NCBI GenBank assembly: GCA_964626685.1
Contig: CAZVJY010000010.1
Span: 7,136 to 71,135 of the forward strand
From: RGEC01 sp964626685
GTDB lineage: Bacteria; Bacteroidota; Bacteroidia; NS11-12g; UBA955
Length of the DNA: 64,000 nt
Direction of reading: 5' to 3'
In this document: positions 37,257-45,725 of the stretch, one piece after another
Position numbering within the stretch: the stretch's first letter is position 1
Layout: each line of letters opens with the position of its first letter
Notes under the pieces: model-generated
What the model was told of the DNA's origin: nothing
The model's input: the letters and a program-made list of their open reading frames with translations, nothing else
Databases searched by the model: none
Position numbers and translations under genes: made by a program

Positions 37257-38059
37257 GGCAATGAGGCTTTAAAGGCATTGTATCGCTGGGTAAAGGTTTG
37301 ACCGGCTTTTCCACCCAGTGATTGCCATTTATCGGTGATGGCCTGTACGCGGTTGTCGGGGTTGGGGTGGGTGCTAAGCCACTGGGGAGCACCTCCGCTT
37401 TGTCCCTGATCGATGAGTTTTTGGAAGAACCCTGCGGCCCCTTTTGCATTGTAGGCGGTTGGGTAGAGCCAGGTAACAGAATACATGTCGGATTGCGACT
37501 CGTTTTCGCGGCTATACTGCAGCATTTTGATCTGGGTTGCCACACGCACCAGCTGGCCTTTATCCTTTCCAAAGATGATGTCAAACAAAACGCCGAGTCC
37601 ATACTGGCGGGTTAGTGCATCGGTGCTGTGCCTCAGATCGGCGTGTGCCATTTCGTGTCCCATCACGCCGGCAAGCTGGTCTTCGCTTTCCAGGTATTTG
37701 ATCAGCGCAGTGTAGAAATAAATATATCCCCCCGGCGCACAAAAGGCATTAAGGGTTGTGTCGTCCTTGATAACACGGATTCTCCACGCAAACTCCTTTT
37801 CATAGTTCAGTTCATTGTGTAAAAGAATGCTGTCGCGCAGGTTGTACATATATTTATAGACGGCCGGGTAGGTGGCGGAATCGAGCACGTTGATTTTTGG
37901 ATCATTCTCCAGTTCCTGTGATACCTGAAATCCCAGATCAAGGTCGTCCTGTATAGTGAAAATATTGATGCTGCCGTCTTTGTCCCTGCATGCCTGGAAA
38001 ACGCCAATGAGGGAAACCGAAAACAGGGTAAACAGTATTAAACGGATGGATGTTTTCAT
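37253..38059 (-). CDS. M48 family metallopeptidase, probably a lipoprotein
   Basis: A 268-residue zinc peptidase related to BepA/LoiP and HtpX. HEMAH at about 135-139 is the zinc-binding HExxH motif, with the third ligand glutamate likely in NESQSDMYS. The N-terminus MKTSIRLILFTLFSVSLIGVFQAC ends in a cysteine, suggesting a lipoprotein, although the lipobox is loose. I chose the ATG at 38059, which gives this signal; an ATG at 38095 would add 12 residues. Its relatives work in outer membrane protein quality control, which fits a position between a TamL-like gene and a wall hydrolase (inference). Confidence 0.9.
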   Translation of the reverse strand: MKTSIRLILFTLFSVSLIGVFQACRDKDGSINIFTIQDDLDLGFQVSQELENDPKINVLDSATYPAVYKYMYNLRDSILLHNELNYEKEFAWRIRVIKDDTTLNAFCAPGGYIYFYTALIKYLESEDQLAGVMGHEMAHADLRHSTDALTRQYGLGVLFDIIFGKDKGQLVRVATQIKMLQYSRENESQSDMYSVTWLYPTAYNAKGAAGFFQKLIDQGQSGGAPQWLSTHPNPDNRVQAITDKWQSLGGKAGQTFTQRYNAFKASLP

Positions 38060-38115
38060 GGGACTAAACTCCAAACAAAAACTGTTCCGAAACACATTTT
38101 ATTGTGTTACATCAA

Positions 38116-40503
38116 TTAAAAAGGATATCCGATGCCTATGGCCAGTGCTGTTTCTTTAATCAGGTAATTGTTGAATCCCAGAAAGTTTTCTTTGTTTAGC
38201 AGCCATCGTTTTCCTTCAGGTTTGGCCGGGTCGCGCACGGGCAGTCCCCAGTCCAGACGGAAGAGAAAAAACTTGAAATCAAACCGGAAACCTATTCCGG
38301 CATTCATAGCCAGTTCCTGTCCCCATGTTGCGGGATTCAGTGTGCCGGTTTTCTGGGTTTGACCTTGCCTTTTCAGGTTCCAGATATTGCCCATATCAAA
38401 GAACAGGGCGCTTTCCAAAAACTTGGGGAAGATGGTAAACCGGTATTCAAAGTTGGTTTCAAAAAGAAATTCACCGGAACGGTCTATAAGCGTGAGGCTG
38501 GTATCGGGGGTTGTTCCGGGGCCAAGGCGGCGGGGTCTCCATGCCCTAAGGCTATTGCTTCCGCCAATGAAGTATCGTTTGTCATACGGAACATCCTTGC
38601 TGTTTCCATAGGGTAATACCAGGCCTACATTGGCTCTGAAGGCAATGGTATTAAGTTCATCGAGGGTTTGCCGAAGGCGAATTTCCCCTTCCATTTTGGC
38701 GTACTGAAAGTAATTTACCCCCAGCAGCGAATAGCTGCTGTCGGCTTTGAATCCCTTGTTTAGGCTGCGGATCCACCGGTGCAGGTTGCCGCTGGTTTCA
38801 AGGCCGGCGCGGGTAAACAGGTAGGTCTCTCCGGGTTTGGTTCTGTTATTGGCGAAAATGAGCCCCAGTTTGGCAGCAGAAATAAACTGGTCGGTGAAAA
38901 CCCGTTTCACAAAATCCTGGTCAAGGGCAGGCAGGCGCGGCAGAAATGAGGGGTCCAGCCGGTTTCGGTTAAAGCTCAGCTCCAGCGGTGTGTAATACCA
39001 GCTCAGTCGCGAGCGGATAAACTGGAACGTTATACTGGCAGGCAGCGTGCTTCTTCGGAAATTGGGGTTGTTTTCGAACTGGTAGGACAGAGATAACACC
39101 GTATTTCGGCGCTGGGTGCGGGTAAGCTTGTCGATGCCATTTAGCAGGGTGAAGTGGGGCAACGACAGCGATGCGTTGAATCCTTGTTGCAAGCCATAGA
39201 GCAGGTTGCCGGTTTGGTCGCGGCGTATGATGGCTTCGTAGGAGGTGATGGAGGAAAGCCTGAAGCTTTCTCCGTGGTGAAATGCATTTCTGTTGTTGAA
39301 TGAGAGAATGCCGGCAAGGCCAAAGCTTCGCTGGCTTTGGGTTTGAAAGTTGGTACCCGATGTTCCCTGCGGAGAATAGAGCCCTTGGGGTTCAAAGGAA
39401 ATATTCATGCGCTCAAATGCTTTGACAAGGATGGTTGGCGTGATGATGAGTTTATTGGTGTCCGCATCATACCGGATTTCTACATAGGAAAACAGGCCAC
39501 TTTCGGTGAGGGACTTGTAGGTGTTTTCACCCGCACGCTGAGAGTATCGCATGCCGCTGTCAATACCAATCAGGCCGGCCATGGTGGCCGCTTTGAAAGG
39601 GTAGTGCCCCATAATCAGCAGTTTCCCGTTCACCCACACGGAATCCGGATAATTGTTGGCCATAAAGATATCGCTGCTTTCAATTTTCAGGGTGGGACGA
39701 CCAAAACGGTACTGTTTGAATGGTTTCCCGCTCGCAGGCATATACATTTTCAGGTATACGGCAGCTTCTTTTTTATCGGCAAGGGAATCCAGCTCAAAAT
39801 AAAAGTAATCCTGGTTTACCGTGTAATAGCCGCTGTTGCGCATCGCTGAAGCGATGTATTCACGCGATGCATTGAGTTTATTCAAATCGGCAGGCCACCA
39901 AAGTCGGAAGTACTCAGAGGCGTTGGTTATGCTGTCTAGTAGCAACTTTAAAGTGGTGTCGGCCGGCTCTCTGAAAAAGGAATTGATGCGGTAAGGTTTG
40001 CCGATGTATACCATGTAGTTAACAACGGCTTTTCGGCGGGTTTTTTTGATGTCTCGCTTCACGGAAGCATCAAAGTAGCCCATATTCTGCAGGTAATTGA
40101 CGATGTTGTCTGCTGAAAGCTGGGTTAGTCCGGTATCCAGTAAAACCGGCGGTTCTCCGAAATCTTCACGAAGCCTGCGTCTCCAGGTTTGTTTGGTGTT
40201 GGCTTCTTCGTTTTTCCAGGATGTGCCCAGGGAGTACATCCATAGATAAATGGGAATTCGGTTGAACAGCACCCTTTTGTTACCCCTGTGTAGGATCTGA
40301 GCTGTTAAGTCAGAGGCTTTTATTTTGTGTTCTCTTTCGGTTTTTTTCTCCCGAACCAGGGATACTTCGTTTTTTTTCAACAGGTATTCGCCTTTCGGGA
40401 TGCCCTTTTTTACCCCACAACCCTGCATTATCCATAGAATCAGCAAAAAAATCGAAACGATTTTTCCTTTATGTACAGCATATTTGCTACCGGAAAATGC
40501 CAT
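38116..40503 (-). CDS. TamL-like outer membrane protein of the BamA superfamily (lipoprotein)
   Basis: A 795-residue protein with a lipoprotein signal (FLLILWIMQGC), POTRA-like repeats in the first half and a C-terminal 16-stranded Omp85 barrel. FDMGNIWNL and the final strand ending IGYPF are typical of the D15 surface antigen domain, and GGSNSLRAWRPRRLGPG is the substrate-lid loop motif (VRGF/Y-like) of the family. Lipid-anchored TamA homologues, called TamL, are characteristic of Bacteroidota and are thought to help outer membrane assembly with TamB; no tamB gene lies in the window. The ATG at 40503 overlaps the divergent methyltransferase start by 7 bp; an upstream ATG at 40533 is also in frame. 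Confidence 0.88.
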   Translation of the reverse strand: MAFSGSKYAVHKGKIVSIFLLILWIMQGCGVKKGIPKGEYLLKKNEVSLVREKKTEREHKIKASDLTAQILHRGNKRVLFNRIPIYLWMYSLGTSWKNEEANTKQTWRRRLREDFGEPPVLLDTGLTQLSADNIVNYLQNMGYFDASVKRDIKKTRRKAVVNYMVYIGKPYRINSFFREPADTTLKLLLDSITNASEYFRLWWPADLNKLNASREYIASAMRNSGYYTVNQDYFYFELDSLADKKEAAVYLKMYMPASGKPFKQYRFGRPTLKIESSDIFMANNYPDSVWVNGKLLIMGHYPFKAATMAGLIGIDSGMRYSQRAGENTYKSLTESGLFSYVEIRYDADTNKLIITPTILVKAFERMNISFEPQGLYSPQGTSGTNFQTQSQRSFGLAGILSFNNRNAFHHGESFRLSSITSYEAIIRRDQTGNLLYGLQQGFNASLSLPHFTLLNGIDKLTRTQRRNTVLSLSYQFENNPNFRRSTLPASITFQFIRSRLSWYYTPLELSFNRNRLDPSFLPRLPALDQDFVKRVFTDQFISAAKLGLIFANNRTKPGETYLFTRAGLETSGNLHRWIRSLNKGFKADSSYSLLGVNYFQYAKMEGEIRLRQTLDELNTIAFRANVGLVLPYGNSKDVPYDKRYFIGGSNSLRAWRPRRLGPGTTPDTSLTLIDRSGEFLFETNFEYRFTIFPKFLESALFFDMGNIWNLKRQGQTQKTGTLNPATWGQELAMNAGIGFRFDFKFFLFRLDWGLPVRDPAKPEGKRWLLNKENFLGFNNYLIKETALAIGIGYPF

Positions 40504-41231
40504 CAACTGCAGAGATAAAACAATATTCGGCACTGCGAATGCCGAAGTACAGGCAAAAATATGGCCAATTCCTCGTGGAAGGCCGTAAGAATGTCCTCGA
40601 AGTATTCCACAGTGACTGGAACATAGTCAGAATATTGGCCACTTCTGAGGGAATGGCAGGTTTAAAACTGCCCTTTGAACCCGAAATCATAAGCCGTCAG
40701 GATTATGCAAAAATCAGCCATATGGATACCCCGCCCGGGCTTTGTGCCATTGTTGAAATAAAGGAATGGGCATTACCTCAGATTGATTTTAATCAGCCTG
40801 TGGTGCTGGCGTTGGATGGTATATCCGATCCCGGAAACCTGGGAACCATTCTGAGAACGGCAGACTGGTTTGGTTTCAGGCAGGTTGTTCTTTCCAAAGA
40901 TTGCACGGATGTGTACAATGCCAAGTGCATTGCTGCCAGTATGGGTTCCTTCACCCGCATGGAATGGGTGTATGGCGATTTGCCAGAAATGCTGAAAAAC
41001 AAAAACGTGCTGGGTTGTTTTATGGACGGGGAAGATGTTAAAACCGTGGTTCCTGAATTTCCGCTTGTCTTAATGGTGGGCAGTGAGGCGCACGGAATCC
41101 GCAGCGAGGCGGAAAAAACAGTGAAAAAGCGCATCAGCATACCGGGTGCGGGCCAAACGGAGAGCCTGAATGCGGGCGTGGCTGCTGGGATTGTGATGCA
41201 TACGCTGTTTGGGGGCTTAAAAAAGGGTTGA
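40497..41231 (+). CDS. TrmH/SpoU family RNA 2'-O-methyltransferase
   Basis: A 244-residue knotted methyltransferase that acts on ribose 2'-OH groups in rRNA or tRNA. An N-terminal substrate-binding domain (KYRQKYGQFLVEGRKNV) is followed by the SpoU domain with motif 1 LDGISDPGNLGTILRTADWFG, motif 2 LVMVGSEAHGI and motif 3 ISIPGAGQTESLNAGVAAGI. The start at 40497 is supported because the helix IKQYSALRMPKYRQ that begins the family is included. Its ATG and the ATG of the divergent TamL-like gene face each other as ATGCCAT. The modified nucleotide is not predictable. Confidence 0.93.
   Translation: MPSTAEIKQYSALRMPKYRQKYGQFLVEGRKNVLEVFHSDWNIVRILATSEGMAGLKLPFEPEIISRQDYAKISHMDTPPGLCAIVEIKEWALPQIDFNQPVVLALDGISDPGNLGTILRTADWFGFRQVVLSKDCTDVYNAKCIAASMGSFTRMEWVYGDLPEMLKNKNVLGCFMDGEDVKTVVPEFPLVLMVGSEAHGIRSEAEKTVKKRISIPGAGQTESLNAGVAAGIVMHTLFGGLKKG
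40554..40561 (-). promoter_or_regulatory. -7 promoter element for the TamL-like gene, inside the divergent gene
   Basis: On the minus strand TATTTTTG, an exact TAnnTTTG, 50 bases before the ATG at 40503. It lies within the coding region of the RNA methyltransferase that starts at 40497 on the other strand. No -33 element recognised. Confidence 0.35.
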
Positions 41232-41258
41232 ACGCAATAATTTCGGCCTAAAATTTGT

Positions 41259-41266
41259 TATATTTG
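41259..41266 (+). promoter_or_regulatory. -7 promoter element for the gene at 41273
   Basis: TATATTTG, an exact TAnnTTTG, 6 bases before the ATG. The predicted transcript starts at or beside the start codon. Confidence 0.4.
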
Positions 41267-41272
41267 TAGGGA

Positions 41273-44200
41273 ATGGCCACAGAGATTCTGAACCGGCTGG
41301 ATGCCTTTATCCGCAAGTATTACCTGCACAAACTTGTGCGCGGGCTGATGCTTTCTGTGGCATTGTTGCTGGGTTTGTTTTTGCTGATTGCCTTCTCTGA
41401 GTACTTTGCTTTTTTCCCGGTGTGGACCCGCACCCTGCTCTTCTGGGCTTACACAGCGCTCACCGTAACCGTTTTGTGGCTTTGGATAGCCAGGCCGCTT
41501 TTGGGAATATACCGCCTGGGCACCGTGATATCCTACGATGAAGCGGCAAAAATCATCGGGGCGCATTTTGGCAATGTGCAGGATAAACTCCTGAATTTGC
41601 TGCAGCTGGAAGCCATGGCACGACAGCATCCGGACAGTGCCCTGCTGCTTGCAGGCATAGAGCAGAAAACCCGCGAGCTGAAGCCAGTGCCGTTTACCGG
41701 TGCCATCAACCTGAAAGCCAACCGCAAATACCTGAAATACGCAGCACCGCCGGTTGTGCTGTTATTCCTGCTATTGTTGTTTCAAAGCCATATTATTACC
41801 GATGGAAGCAAGCGATTTTTTCAATACAGCAAGCACTTTGAAAAACAGGCTCCATTTCGCTTTCAGTTGCTGAACAAAGATCTGCATTGCAAAAGAGGTG
41901 CTGCCTATTCTTTAGAACTGCAGTTCGAAGGAAGAAGTCTGCCTGAGGAAGCATATCTGCTGCTGAAAGGCCAGCGGATTAAAATGCTGAAAAACGGACG
42001 TGACAAATTTACCTACGAAATTACCAATGTGCAGGATGATTTCCCGTTTCAGTTTGAAGCCATGGGTTTTGAATCACAGCCATTTTTGCTGAAGCTGATG
42101 CCCGATCCGGCCATGACCGATGCGGAGGCCACTGTGGTTTATCCGGCCTACACCGGAAAAGGCACCGAGAAATTTAGCAATACCACCGAATTTCAGTTGC
42201 CTGAGGGAAGCGTTATAACCTGGAATTTTAGGGCGCGTGATGCGCAAACCCTTGAAGTGATCAGGGCACAGCGCCGTGAGCAGATTGTGCCCAAAAAGGG
42301 TGTTTTTGCATACCGAATGGTTTGTGCGGCCCGGGAGCTAGTGCGTGTGCTGCCGCGCCATTCCAAGGCAAAGGGGTCGGATACGCTGCAATACAGCATT
42401 TCTGCCATAGCAGATGCTTTCCCTGAAATTTCCGTGGAAAAGAAAGACGACAGCAGCAGCGTGCGTCGTTTTTGGTTTGTGGGTGCTGCCTCCGATGATT
42501 ATGCAGTGGGTAGCGTTGCCATAAAATACAGGTTTACCGAATCGGATAATGCCGGCAAACTTCGAGCAGGCTGGATGACAGCTCCGGTTAAAATTTCCCC
42601 CGGTTCCAGGGTTGACTTTCTTTACGGGCTTGACATGGATGCATTGGGTATGGCCCCGGGCGAGTCTGTTGAATATTACTTCGAAGCCCGCGACAATGAT
42701 GGTATTCATGGTCCGAAAGTTTCCAAAACCGCAGTGCAGCCGCTTCGCAGGCAAACCCTGAAGGAAGTGCGTGATGATGCGGATAAAAAGAGTGACAAGG
42801 TGCAGCAGATGATGCAGCAGGCCTTCAGCCAAAGCCGACAAATGCAAAAAGAGGCCCAGGAGCTTCAGCAAAAACTGAATAACGGGAAAAACCTGGCCTG
42901 GGAAGAACAGCAGCGGGTGGAGGATTTGCTCAGAAAACAGCAGGAGCTGGAGAAGAAGATCGCGGAGATGAAAACGGAGCAGCAAAAACTGCAGCAGCAA
43001 AAAGATGAATTTCAGGCGCAGAAGCCGGAAAGCCTGGAGCGTAAAAAACAGATGGATGAACTGCTGAAGCAAATGGAAAATCCGGAAATGAAGAAACTGA
43101 TGGAGGAAATCCAAAAGTTGCTGGAACAGAAGGCTTCCAAAGAAAAGATTGCCGAAAAGATGAATGAAATGCGGCAGATGAACAAAGAGCAGGCGCGTGA
43201 CCTGAACCAGCTTATGGAGCAGTTTAAGGAACTGCAGCTGGAGCAGAAACTGAATGATAACCTGGACCGTTTGAACAAATTGTCAGAAAAACAGGATAAA
43301 CTGGCTGAGAAAACAAAACAGCAGCAGGGTGACAAGGATGGTAAACTCAAGGAGGAGCAGCAAAAGCTTTCGGACGAGATGAGGGAAATTCGCAAGGATC
43401 TGAAGGAGGCGCTTGAGATGAACAAAGACCTTGAAAAACCAATGAGCCTTGATTTGGGAGAACAGGAACAGAAACAGGCTGAATCAAGCCAGCAGAAGGC
43501 CGGCAGCGAGCTTGAAGGCGGTAAAAACAAGAAGGCTTCAGAAAGCCAGAAAGATGCCGCTGAGCAAATGAAGAAAGCTGCGGAAAAGATGCAGAAAAGC
43601 ATGGAACAGGAACAGCAGAAGCGCATGGCTGAGGATTATCAGGCGTTGCGGCTGTTGCTGGAAAATCTGGTGGAAACATCGGTTGAGCAGGAGGATATTT
43701 TTACCGAACTTTCCCGCATCAGGGAATACAATCCACGGTTTGTGGAGCTGAACAAACGGCAGATGGTGGTTCGGGAACAGTGTGCACTCCTGGAGGATAG
43801 CCTGAGGGCACTGGCCAAGCGTCAGCCGATGGTCAGTACGTTTGTTTCTAAGGAAATAGCCAGAATAAACAACAACATGGATATGGCGCTGGAAGGATTG
43901 AAAATCCGAGATCTGCGCGGGGCCGCCATGCGGGAACAGTTTGTGATGACAGGTTTGAACAACCTCGCAGTTATGCTGCTGGAAAGCATGCAGAACATGC
44001 AGCAGAAAATGTCTGAGCAGAATAAAAAACAAGGCAAAGGTAGCTGCAGCAATCCGGGAGGGAAAGGCAAAGGGCAGGGCAAACCCAATAAGGGCGACAA
44101 GCTGTCCAAAGGGCAGGAGCAACTGGGGCAAATGTTGCAGGAGATGCAGAAAAAGGGGCAAAACGGAAAAACCGGTAAAGATGGACAACCTAAGCCCGGC

Positions 44201-44647
44201 GAAGGACAACAGGGCCGGGAAATGAACGAAGAATACGCCCGTATTGCCCTGATGCAGGAAGCACTTCGCAGAAAGCTGGGTGAACTGAGAAAAGCCATGG
44301 AGCAGGGCGGAAACGGTGCCGGTGCCAAAACCCTGAGAGATACTGAGAAACTGATGGAAGAGCAAGAGAAGGAAATGGTGAACAAGCGTTTCAGCATCGA
44401 GCTCATTGAGCGGCAGAAAGAGATCCAGACCCGACTGCTTGAACATGAAAAGGCCGACCGAAGCCAGCAGACTGAAGAACAAAGGCAGGCAAATACACCG
44501 GGAGATTACACCCCAACGGCACCTGCATTCATTCAAAAGTATATGCAGGAAAAGCGCACCGAACGTGAGGCTTTGCGAAGACCACCGGCTGAACTTACAC
44601 CCTATTTCAGGGAAAAAGTGAATTCCTATCTGCAGAAAATTCAGTAA
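41273..44647 (+). CDS. Large membrane protein with Gln/Lys/Glu-rich coiled coil (DUF4175-like)
   Basis: A 1124-residue protein. Membrane helices lie at about 24-44, 48-68 and 157-167 or longer, in the layout of DUF4175 proteins. A beta-rich region (about 185-480) follows, with strings such as SLELQFEGRSLPEEAYL and VEYYFEARDNDGIHGP. From about 490 to 790 and again 880-1090 the sequence is long coiled coil made of Q, K, E and M (for example QQMMQQAFSQSRQMQKEAQE). A lysine- and glycine-rich stretch (about 920-950) separates the parts. Proteins of this type are conserved in Bacteroidota, but their function is unknown. The stop shares a base with the next start (TAATG). Confidence 0.85.
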   Translation: MATEILNRLDAFIRKYYLHKLVRGLMLSVALLLGLFLLIAFSEYFAFFPVWTRTLLFWAYTALTVTVLWLWIARPLLGIYRLGTVISYDEAAKIIGAHFGNVQDKLLNLLQLEAMARQHPDSALLLAGIEQKTRELKPVPFTGAINLKANRKYLKYAAPPVVLLFLLLLFQSHIITDGSKRFFQYSKHFEKQAPFRFQLLNKDLHCKRGAAYSLELQFEGRSLPEEAYLLLKGQRIKMLKNGRDKFTYEITNVQDDFPFQFEAMGFESQPFLLKLMPDPAMTDAEATVVYPAYTGKGTEKFSNTTEFQLPEGSVITWNFRARDAQTLEVIRAQRREQIVPKKGVFAYRMVCAARELVRVLPRHSKAKGSDTLQYSISAIADAFPEISVEKKDDSSSVRRFWFVGAASDDYAVGSVAIKYRFTESDNAGKLRAGWMTAPVKISPGSRVDFLYGLDMDALGMAPGESVEYYFEARDNDGIHGPKVSKTAVQPLRRQTLKEVRDDADKKSDKVQQMMQQAFSQSRQMQKEAQELQQKLNNGKNLAWEEQQRVEDLLRKQQELEKKIAEMKTEQQKLQQQKDEFQAQKPESLERKKQMDELLKQMENPEMKKLMEEIQKLLEQKASKEKIAEKMNEMRQMNKEQARDLNQLMEQFKELQLEQKLNDNLDRLNKLSEKQDKLAEKTKQQQGDKDGKLKEEQQKLSDEMREIRKDLKEALEMNKDLEKPMSLDLGEQEQKQAESSQQKAGSELEGGKNKKASESQKDAAEQMKKAAEKMQKSMEQEQQKRMAEDYQALRLLLENLVETSVEQEDIFTELSRIREYNPRFVELNKRQMVVREQCALLEDSLRALAKRQPMVSTFVSKEIARINNNMDMALEGLKIRDLRGAAMREQFVMTGLNNLAVMLLESMQNMQQKMSEQNKKQGKGSCSNPGGKGKGQGKPNKGDKLSKGQEQLGQMLQEMQKKGQNGKTGKDGQPKPGEGQQGREMNEEYARIALMQEALRRKLGELRKAMEQGGNGAGAKTLRDTEKLMEEQEKEMVNKRFSIELIERQKEIQTRLLEHEKADRSQQTEEQRQANTPGDYTPTAPAFIQKYMQEKRTEREALRRPPAELTPYFREKVNSYLQKIQ

Positions 44648-45042
44648 TGCAGAAAACCGCCACCATTTTGTTTTATGACGGGCATTGCAATTTGTGCCAC
44701 GGGGTGGTGCGCTTTGTGGTTAAGCGAGATAAAAAAAAGGTTTTTTTAATGGCACCTCTGCAGGGTGAAACGGCAAGGCAACGTTTGTCGGAAGAGTTGC
44801 TTTGTTCAGACACGGTTGTGCTGCTGGAAGGTGATAGTGTTTTTATAAAAAGCAAGGCTGCATTCAGGGTGCTCAAACGGCTTGGATTTCCCTGGTCGGT
44901 CTGGTGTGTGCTGGATTTTTTACCAAAATTTCTTACAGACTTTGGTTATGATACCATAGCCCGAAGCAGGTACCGGATCTGGGGGCGGCGCGACGTTTGC
45001 GAACGGCCCGAAGTGGCAGATCAAGAGCGGTTTTTGCCATAA
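44647..45042 (+). CDS. DCC (DUF393) family thiol-disulfide oxidoreductase-like protein
   Basis: A 131-residue protein with the defining FYDGHCNLCHG near the N-terminus (D-G-x-C-x-x-C), a thioredoxin-like CxxC pair, and the family's C-terminal RYRIWGRRDVCE. DCC proteins are found across bacteria; a redox role is assumed from the CxxC, but substrates are unknown. Overlaps the upstream large coiled-coil gene by one base, so the two are co-translated. Confidence 0.88.
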   Translation: MQKTATILFYDGHCNLCHGVVRFVVKRDKKKVFLMAPLQGETARQRLSEELLCSDTVVLLEGDSVFIKSKAAFRVLKRLGFPWSVWCVLDFLPKFLTDFGYDTIARSRYRIWGRRDVCERPEVADQERFLP

Positions 45043-45071
45043 AAAAAGCCCGCGGCAATTACGCCGCAGGC
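45041..45071 (-). terminator. Terminator after ssb
   Basis: Stem GCCCGCGGC / GCCGCAGGC with one mismatch and a 6 base loop, followed on the minus strand by seven Ts (A tract 45041-45047). The A tract overlaps the stop of the converging DCC gene. Confidence 0.75.
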
Positions 45072-45097
45072 CCCATGAAAAACACAATACGCAATTT

Positions 45098-45517
45098 TTA
45101 AAAAGGGAGTTTATTTTTGGCTTTGTCTGCCTTTTCGGCAACCGGTTTTTCATCTGCGGGAATCTCACCTTCTGATTCCGGCTTGCGTCCGTCGAAAAAA
45201 GAAATTTCCTGTACCAGGATTTCGGTGATGTAGCGCTTTTGCCCATCAGAACCGGTGTACTCACGGTGGGCTAGCTTCCCCTCGATGGCAAGCCGACTTC
45301 CTTTTTTTACAAAGCGCTCTACCACATCTGCCTGCTTGCCCCAGCATACCAGATTGTGCCATTCGGTGTGGGTGATGTACTCGCCGGTTTCTTTGCGGCG
45401 CTTTTCGGTGGTGGCGAGGCTCAGGGAGGCTTTTTTACGGCCGGTGCCAAATTCTTTTACTTCGGGTGTGCGGCCTACATTGCCAATCAGTCTTACGGAA
45501 TTAACTAAGTTTGTCAT
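45098..45517 (-). CDS. ssb: Single-stranded DNA-binding protein SSB
   Basis: A 139-residue SSB. The OB fold covers about 1-110 with NSVRLIGNVGRTPEV, EWHNLVCWGKQADVVERFVKKGS and YTGSDGQKRYITEILVQEI. A charged linker follows and the acidic-tip protein interaction tail is reduced to KNKLPF. SSB coats single-stranded DNA in replication and repair. It stands alone, not next to rpsF or rpsR. Divergent from the ABC-F gene, with about 200 bp between. Confidence 0.97.
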   Translation of the reverse strand: MTNLVNSVRLIGNVGRTPEVKEFGTGRKKASLSLATTEKRRKETGEYITHTEWHNLVCWGKQADVVERFVKKGSRLAIEGKLAHREYTGSDGQKRYITEILVQEISFFDGRKPESEGEIPADEKPVAEKADKAKNKLPF

Positions 45518-45698
45518 ACGATAAAAACATTAAAAATTTGTGTTTGAAAAATTTGTTGATGCAAAGTTGATACTGAAGAAAACATGCTTGCGGTATGAAA
45601 ACAGTTACTTTCGGTTGCAAGTATTTGCTGTCGTTTGCAAATAGATAAATAAGCCTTGAAAAAGCGGTGTTTTCTTCGGAAAATTTGCCCTTTATCCC

Positions 45699-45706
45699 TA
45701 ATTTTG
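45699..45706 (+). promoter_or_regulatory. -7 promoter element for the ABC-F gene
   Basis: TAATTTTG, an exact TAnnTTTG, 19 bases before the ATG at 45726. No -33 TTTG at the right spacing; a TTTG lies too close (45684-45687). Confidence 0.35.
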
Positions 45707-45725
45707 CAGCCCTTTTCGGGAAACT

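Noticed and set aside
42338..44536. Long antisense reading frames (258 and 332 codons) opposite the coiled-coil gene
   Set aside because: They are rich in Leu, Phe, His and Ser, exactly the mirror of the CAG/AAG/GAG codons on the coding strand. No promoter or family resemblance.
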